From contig NZ_ATKM01000006.1 of NCBI RefSeq assembly GCF_000418555.1, positions 1-64,000 on the forward strand: a stretch of DNA of 64,000 nucleotides. The letters run 5' to 3'. Shown piece after piece: positions 59,800-64,000 of this stretch. The notes below the pieces were generated by a model, which saw only the letters and a list, made by a program, of their open reading frames with translations, was not told the DNA's origin and made no database searches. Numbering within the stretch: position 1 is the stretch's first letter; the number at the start of each line of letters is the position of its first letter. A program made the translations under genes and the position numbers. The DNA is from Pseudomonas sp. P818 (GTDB taxonomy: Bacteria; Pseudomonadota; Gammaproteobacteria; Pseudomonadales; Pseudomonadaceae).

Positions 59800-60819
59800 A
59801 GCGTGGCTCTTGCACCAGAGCTTGAATAAGGGTTCAGCGAGGAACATCACCAAAAACAGCCGTAGCACCTGCAGGGCGGTGACCAGCGCCACCGATAGTT
59901 GCAACGCCTCGGCGGTCAGGCAGAGCTCGGTGATACCGCCGGGCATCATGCCCAGCATCAGCGACAGGTGATCTTCTCCGGCCAGCCAGCCGAGTACCTC
60001 GCCGAGACCGGCAGCGGCCAGCATCGCCAGCAGAGTGAACAGCAGGACGCGAGCGAGGAAGCCCGGCGCGCTGCGGAAGAAGGCGCGGTCGAAGTGGCAA
60101 CCCAGGGCGCAGCCAATCAACCACTGGCCGAGTTGGCCCATGCCTTGCGGCAGCCCCAGGTGCAGGTCGAAGCCGGCGCTGGCCACGGCGCACACCACCA
60201 ACGGGCCGAGCATCCAGGGGTTGGGCTGTTTCAGGCGCCCCCAGAGCACCGCCAGTGCGGCGCCGGCGGCGAGCAGGCCAATCAGCCAGGTCCAGTCCAC
60301 CGGTGCGCGAGGTGGTGCGCTGACATCGGGCAGGCCCCAGGTGAACAGCGCCGGAATCAGCAGCACCACCAGCAGCAGACGCAGACTGTGCGCTGCGGCC
60401 ACGCGGGCTGGTTGAGCATCATGACGCAGGGCCAGGTTGACCATCTCGCTGGCGCCGCCAGGCATACTGGAGAAGAAGGCGGTGGCGCGGTCGACGCCGG
60501 CACGGCGCAGGATGGCGATACCGATCAGGCTGAGCAGCAGCGTGCCGAAGGCGCCCATGACGATGACCGGCAGATGGCTGAGCACCTGTTCCAGCACATC
60601 GCTGGTGAAGTGCAGGCCGATGCCGCTGGCGACCAGCCATTGGCCGGCCTTGCGCCCGCCCGGCAGCTCAGTGAAGGCGCGGTTGGCCAGGCAGCGTACG
60701 GCGATCACCGCCAGCAAGGAGCCGACCATCCACGGCAAAGGCCAGCCGGCGAGGCTGGCCAGATAACCGCCGACCGTTCCGGCCAGCGGCGTTACCCAGA
60801 GATCACGCGGCAGTGGCAT
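59797..60819 (-). CDS. AbrB family membrane protein
   Basis: 340 residues, about ten hydrophobic helices, built of two repeats. Matches the Pfam AbrB/putative ammonia monooxygenase membrane family, which is not the DNA-binding AbrB. Segments GYLASLAGWPLPWMVGSLLA and MMPGGITELCLTAEAL occur. It overlaps the tctA stop by 17 bases, so is the last gene of the tct operon; a transport accessory role is inference. Confidence 0.85.
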   Translation of the reverse strand: MPLPRDLWVTPLAGTVGGYLASLAGWPLPWMVGSLLAVIAVRCLANRAFTELPGGRKAGQWLVASGIGLHFTSDVLEQVLSHLPVIVMGAFGTLLLSLIGIAILRRAGVDRATAFFSSMPGGASEMVNLALRHDAQPARVAAAHSLRLLLVVLLIPALFTWGLPDVSAPPRAPVDWTWLIGLLAAGAALAVLWGRLKQPNPWMLGPLVVCAVASAGFDLHLGLPQGMGQLGQWLIGCALGCHFDRAFFRSAPGFLARVLLFTLLAMLAAAGLGEVLGWLAGEDHLSLMLGMMPGGITELCLTAEALQLSVALVTALQVLRLFLVMFLAEPLFKLWCKSHA

Positions 60820-62323
60820 CAGCCTCGGCCTTGATCTGCTTGCGCCGACGCATCCAGCGGATGCCCGGCAGGGCCAGCATCAGCGCCACCAGCGCCCACA
60901 GCGTCAGGGTGATCGGGCTACCCCAGAGGATGCCCAGATCGCCTGCGGAGATCGACAGCGCGCGGCGCAGGTTGTCTTCCATCAGCTCGCCGAGGACGAA
61001 ACCGAGGATCAGCGCCGACAGCGGGAAGTCCAGCTTGCGCAGGATGTAGCCGAATACGCCGAGAGCGATCATCAGCACCAGGTCGAAAGTGGTGCTGTGC
61101 ACCGCATAGACGCCGACCATGCTGATCACGGTGATCGCCGGCACCAGTACCCAGTTCGGCACGGCGAGCATGCGCGAGAACAGGCCGACCAGCGGGATGT
61201 TCATTACCAACAGGATGACGTTGCCGATGAACAGCGAGGCGATCAGGCCCCAGACCACATCCGGCTGCTGTTCGAACAGCAGTGGGCCGGGGGTGATGTT
61301 GTACAGGGTCAGTGCGCCGATCATCACCGCAGTGGTACCCGAACCAGGCACGCCGAGGGTCAGCATGGGGATCAGGGAGCCGCAGGCCGAGGCGTTGTTG
61401 GCTGCTTCCGGCGCGGCCAGGCCACGCAGGTCACCGTTGCCGAAACGTCCTTTGGGGCCGGCCAGGCGCTTCTCGGTCATGTAGGTCATGGCGCTGGCGA
61501 TGGTCGCGCCGGCACCAGGCAGGGTTCCGATGACGAAGCCGGCCAGGGCGCTGCGGATCATGGTCCAGAAGGTCAGGCAGAATTCCTTGAGGTTGAACAG
61601 CAGGCGCCCGCTGGCCTTCACCGCCTGTTGTCCGCCATGGGTCTTCTCCAGCATCAGCAGGATCTCGCTGACGCTGAAGAAGCCGATGACCACGATGACG
61701 AACTGGATGCCATCGGACAGGCTGACGCTGTCGAAGGTGAAGCGGTACACGCCAGTGGTCGAGTCCACACCTACGGTGGCCAGGGCCAGGCCGATCAGTG
61801 CTGCCATCAGGGTCTTGACCGGCTTGTCGCCGACCATGCCGCCCAGGCAGGCGATGGCGAAGATCATCAGCACGAAGTATTCGGCCGGGCCGAAGGCGAC
61901 TGCCCATTTCGCCAGCAAGGGGGCGAACAGCACCACGCCGCAGGTGGCGATGATGCTGCCGATGAACGAGCTCACCGCCGACAGCGACAGGGCGATGCCC
62001 GCCTTGCCCTGACGGGCCAGCGGGTAGCCGTCGAGGGTGGTCATGACCGCCGCGGCATCGCCCGGCACGTTGAGCAGGATGGCGGAGATACGGCCGCCGT
62101 ACTCGCAGCCCAGGTATACGGCAGCGAGCAGAATCAGTGCGGTTTCCGGTGGCAGGCCGAGGGCGAAGGCCAGCGGCAGCAGCAGGGCCACGCCATTGAT
62201 CGGGCCGAGGCCCGGCAGCAGGCCGACCACGGTACCAACGAAGGCGCCGAACAGCGCCACCAGCAGGTTGGTCGGCCTGGTGGCGACATCGAAGCCCTGC
62301 ATGAGGAAGTTAAGGGTTTCCAT
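60803..62323 (-). CDS. tctA: Tripartite tricarboxylate transporter permease TctA
   Basis: 506 residues, about 12 helices; LLPGLGPINGVALLLPLAFAL and YGGRISAILLNVPGDAAAVM, with repeated AAPEAANNASACGSLIPMLTLG, are TctA signatures. Carries citrate or other tricarboxylates with TctB and TctC. Starts one base after the tctB stop; GGAGAG before its ATG. Confidence 0.94.
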   Translation of the reverse strand: METLNFLMQGFDVATRPTNLLVALFGAFVGTVVGLLPGLGPINGVALLLPLAFALGLPPETALILLAAVYLGCEYGGRISAILLNVPGDAAAVMTTLDGYPLARQGKAGIALSLSAVSSFIGSIIATCGVVLFAPLLAKWAVAFGPAEYFVLMIFAIACLGGMVGDKPVKTLMAALIGLALATVGVDSTTGVYRFTFDSVSLSDGIQFVIVVIGFFSVSEILLMLEKTHGGQQAVKASGRLLFNLKEFCLTFWTMIRSALAGFVIGTLPGAGATIASAMTYMTEKRLAGPKGRFGNGDLRGLAAPEAANNASACGSLIPMLTLGVPGSGTTAVMIGALTLYNITPGPLLFEQQPDVVWGLIASLFIGNVILLVMNIPLVGLFSRMLAVPNWVLVPAITVISMVGVYAVHSTTFDLVLMIALGVFGYILRKLDFPLSALILGFVLGELMEDNLRRALSISAGDLGILWGSPITLTLWALVALMLALPGIRWMRRRKQIKAEADATAA

Positions 62324-62324
62324 T

Positions 62325-62768
62325 TCAGCTCTCCACGAAAGCGTCTAGCAGGCCGAGCGGCAGGGGTACGTCGAGCAGCAGGTCGAACAGGCTGTACAGC
62401 AGCACGCCCATCAGCACTGCGCTGATCGCGCAAGGAACCGGGCGACCGGTGAACAGCAGGCCGAGGGCGAAGGTGGCCAGGGCGGTACTGACGACGAAAC
62501 CGAGCAGTTCGAAGGTCAGCGCGTAGGCCAGCAGCACCACTACGCACAGGGCACTGCGCAGCGCCACCGGTACGTCCAGGCGTTGATCGAGCATGCCGGG
62601 TTTGATGATCAGCCACAGGCTGCCCGCGCCCATCAGTGCCAGCAGCAGCAGGGGATAGGCACGCGGGCCGACCGGGTCGTAGGCGAAGGGGGCCTGGAAG
62701 CCCCAGGCAATGACAGCGAGCCAGGCGCACAGCAGCAGCCAGACCGCGGAGAACAGGCGAACGTACAT
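62325..62768 (-). CDS. tctB: Tripartite tricarboxylate transporter small subunit TctB
   Basis: 147 residues, four hydrophobic helices, with the RAYPLLLLALMGAGSLWL and DVPLPLGLLDAF segments. Typical small and poorly conserved subunit. GAGG lies 9 bases before the ATG. Confidence 0.88.
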   Translation of the reverse strand: MYVRLFSAVWLLLCAWLAVIAWGFQAPFAYDPVGPRAYPLLLLALMGAGSLWLIIKPGMLDQRLDVPVALRSALCVVVLLAYALTFELLGFVVSTALATFALGLLFTGRPVPCAISAVLMGVLLYSLFDLLLDVPLPLGLLDAFVES

Positions 62769-62830
62769 GGTGGTTTACCTCAGGAGCGCCGGCCGCCTGA
62801 TGGCGACCGAACGCAGATTGTGCAGAAGTG

Positions 62831-63814
62831 TTACTGGACCAGACCGAACTCGCCGGCCAGCGCCTTGTATTCCTGCACTTGCTTGAGTACGAAGGCGTTC
62901 AGTTCGTCGCCGGTCAGCGCCAGTGGGAACAGGTCGCGCTGCTCGCGCAGGGTGGCGAAGTCATCACGGGCGAGCATCTGATCGAACTGCTCTTTCCACC
63001 AGTTGAACTGCTCGTCGCTGACCTGCGGGCCCATGTAGAAGCCACGGATCACCGGCCAGCTGATGTCGAAGCCCTGCTCCTTGGCAGTCGGGATATCGGC
63101 CAGCTTGCCCGGCAGACGCTCGTCGGACAGCACGGCGAGGATGCGCACCTTGCCTGCGGCCAGTTGCGGGGTGACTTCGCCGAGGCCGCTGGAAGTGACC
63201 TGGACGTGGCCGCCGAGCATGGCGGTGAGGGTTTCGCCGCCGCCTTCGAAGGCCACGTAGCGCAGCGATTGCGGATCGATACCGGCAGCGCGGGCGATCA
63301 GTGCGGTCTGCATCCAGTCCTGGCCACCGATGGTGGCGCCGGCACCGAAGACCACGCTGGTCGGGTCTTTCTTCAGGGCATCGACCAGGTCGTTGAGGTT
63401 CTTCCACGGGGCATCTTCACGTACGGTGATAGCGCCGTAGTCGGTGCCGATGGCGGCCAGCCAGCGCACGGCGTTTTCGTCGTAGCGGCCGAACTTGCCC
63501 TGGGCCAGGTTGAGCAGGGAACCCGAGGAGAAGGCGGTGATGGTGCCCGGGTCCTTGGCGCGCTGGGCGACTACTGCGTTGTAGGCCACGGCCCCAACGC
63601 CGCCGGGCATGTAGGTGACGCGCATCGGCGCTTTGAGCAGGCCGGTGTCTTTCAGGCCACTCTGGGCCAGCTTGCAGGTCAGGTCGAAGCCGCCGCCGGG
63701 CTTGGCCGGGGCGATGCACTCAGGGCGCTTGGGTTCGGCGGCCAGCAGTTGGCCGGCGAAAGCCAGGCAGGCAGTGGCCAGCGCGGCACGGGTCAGGACA
63801 GATTTCATGATCAT
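62831..63814 (-). CDS. tctC: Tricarboxylate-binding periplasmic protein TctC
   Basis: 327 residues of the Bug/TTT solute-binding family. Signal peptide ends LLAA about residue 25. PGGGFDLTCKLAQ and DYGAITVREDAPWKNL segments are seen. Start at 63814 (MIMKSVLTR) or 63808; GAGGA lies just upstream. It delivers substrate to TctAB. Confidence 0.92.
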   Translation of the reverse strand: MIMKSVLTRAALATACLAFAGQLLAAEPKRPECIAPAKPGGGFDLTCKLAQSGLKDTGLLKAPMRVTYMPGGVGAVAYNAVVAQRAKDPGTITAFSSGSLLNLAQGKFGRYDENAVRWLAAIGTDYGAITVREDAPWKNLNDLVDALKKDPTSVVFGAGATIGGQDWMQTALIARAAGIDPQSLRYVAFEGGGETLTAMLGGHVQVTSSGLGEVTPQLAAGKVRILAVLSDERLPGKLADIPTAKEQGFDISWPVIRGFYMGPQVSDEQFNWWKEQFDQMLARDDFATLREQRDLFPLALTGDELNAFVLKQVQEYKALAGEFGLVQ

Positions 63815-63839
63815 GATTCCTCGCGAGTCTTGTTGTTGT

Positions 63840-64000
63840 TTACCAGATTGGCAGGGTGTAACCGACGATGACACGGTTCTCGTCCGCATCGCGGGCGAAG
63901 TCGGAGCGGAAGCTGGCGTTGCGTACCCTCACGTAGAGGTCCTTGAGCGGGCCGCTTTGCACCACGTACTTGAATTCGATATCGCGTTCCCATTCGCCGC
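63840..64000 (-). CDS. opdH: OprD family porin, C-terminus (probably OpdH)
   Basis: Partial: the window ends inside the gene. The last 52 codons read GEWERDIEFKYVVQ ... LYVRVRNASFRSDF ... ENRVIVGYTLPIW, then TAA. This is the C-terminal strand pattern of OprD porins. It lies directly upstream of tctC in the same strand, as opdH does in P. aeruginosa from memory, where OpdH admits tricarboxylates. Substrate assignment rests on this context. Confidence 0.75.
   Translation of the reverse strand, partial: GEWERDIEFKYVVQSGPLKDLYVRVRNASFRSDFARDADENRVIVGYTLPIW

Overview
The window looks like a chromosomal segment of a GC-rich gammaproteobacterium of the genus Pseudomonas, most likely of the P. mendocina / P. 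oleovorans / P. pseudoalcaligenes group. The evidence is motY beside pyrC-rnt, a complete Rnf operon upstream of metG-apbC-dcd, a NAD-salvage operon controlled by NrtR, a quiP-type acylase, fused-AB Mrp antiporters, SlyB and an OprD/Tct citrate-type uptake system. The species assignment is an inference. No rRNA, tRNA, CRISPR array, prophage or transposase gene was seen.

Layout. 1-600 is a non-coding hairpin-rich dispersed repeat; a second copy lies at about 59.1-59.8 kb. 0.6-5.3 kb: rnt and pyrC (minus), then motY, argG, gloA (plus). 5.3-14.7 kb: a small acidic protein, nth, the Rnf complex rnfABCDGE (nearly all junctions are ATGA overlaps) and metG, all minus. 14.9-18.5 kb: apbC/mrp, a MITE-like element and a REP-like hairpin, a cold-shock gene, dcd and two small genes of unknown function. 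18.5-22.1 kb: nadE-pncB-pncA (minus) divergent from nrtR, with a near-perfect NrtR operator palindrome between them. 22.3-33.9 kb: quiP, several lipoproteins, SEC-C proteins, an OmpA lipoprotein, a collagen-like secreted protein, CopD and dinG. 33.9-39.6 kb: a first six-gene Mrp (Mnh/Pha) Na+(K+)/H+ antiporter operon on minus. 39.9-47.7 kb: a serine hydrolase, an OmpA lipoprotein, pdxH, a ProQ/FinO protein, then cdaR-gntP-garK (glycerate/sugar-diacid use) and slyB. 47.9-53.7 kb: a second complete Mrp operon on plus. 53.7-58.9 kb: a small membrane protein, a COG2509 flavoprotein, a NepI-like exporter, a lipoprotein and a RluA pseudouridine synthase. 59.8-64.0 kb: AbrB-type membrane protein, TctA, TctB, TctC and the C-terminus of an OprD porin (OpdH-like), forming a tricarboxylate uptake operon on minus.

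How it works together. The window is strong in ion-gradient bioenergetics: an Rnf ferredoxin:NAD oxidoreductase and two Mrp antiporters, with motY supplying a stator-associated protein for the flagellar motor. NAD salvage feeds the same redox pool and is wired to NrtR. Carbon uptake is represented by glycerate/gluconate-type and tricarboxylate systems.

The most unusual items are the paired hairpin repeat with conserved stem and diverged loop, which abuts terminators in both copies; the in-frame 65-residue repeat expansion of RnfC; the MITE-like element; the duplicated 32-bp terminator unit downstream of quiP; and the presence of two divergent complete Mrp operons. No clearly new multi-gene system was identified.
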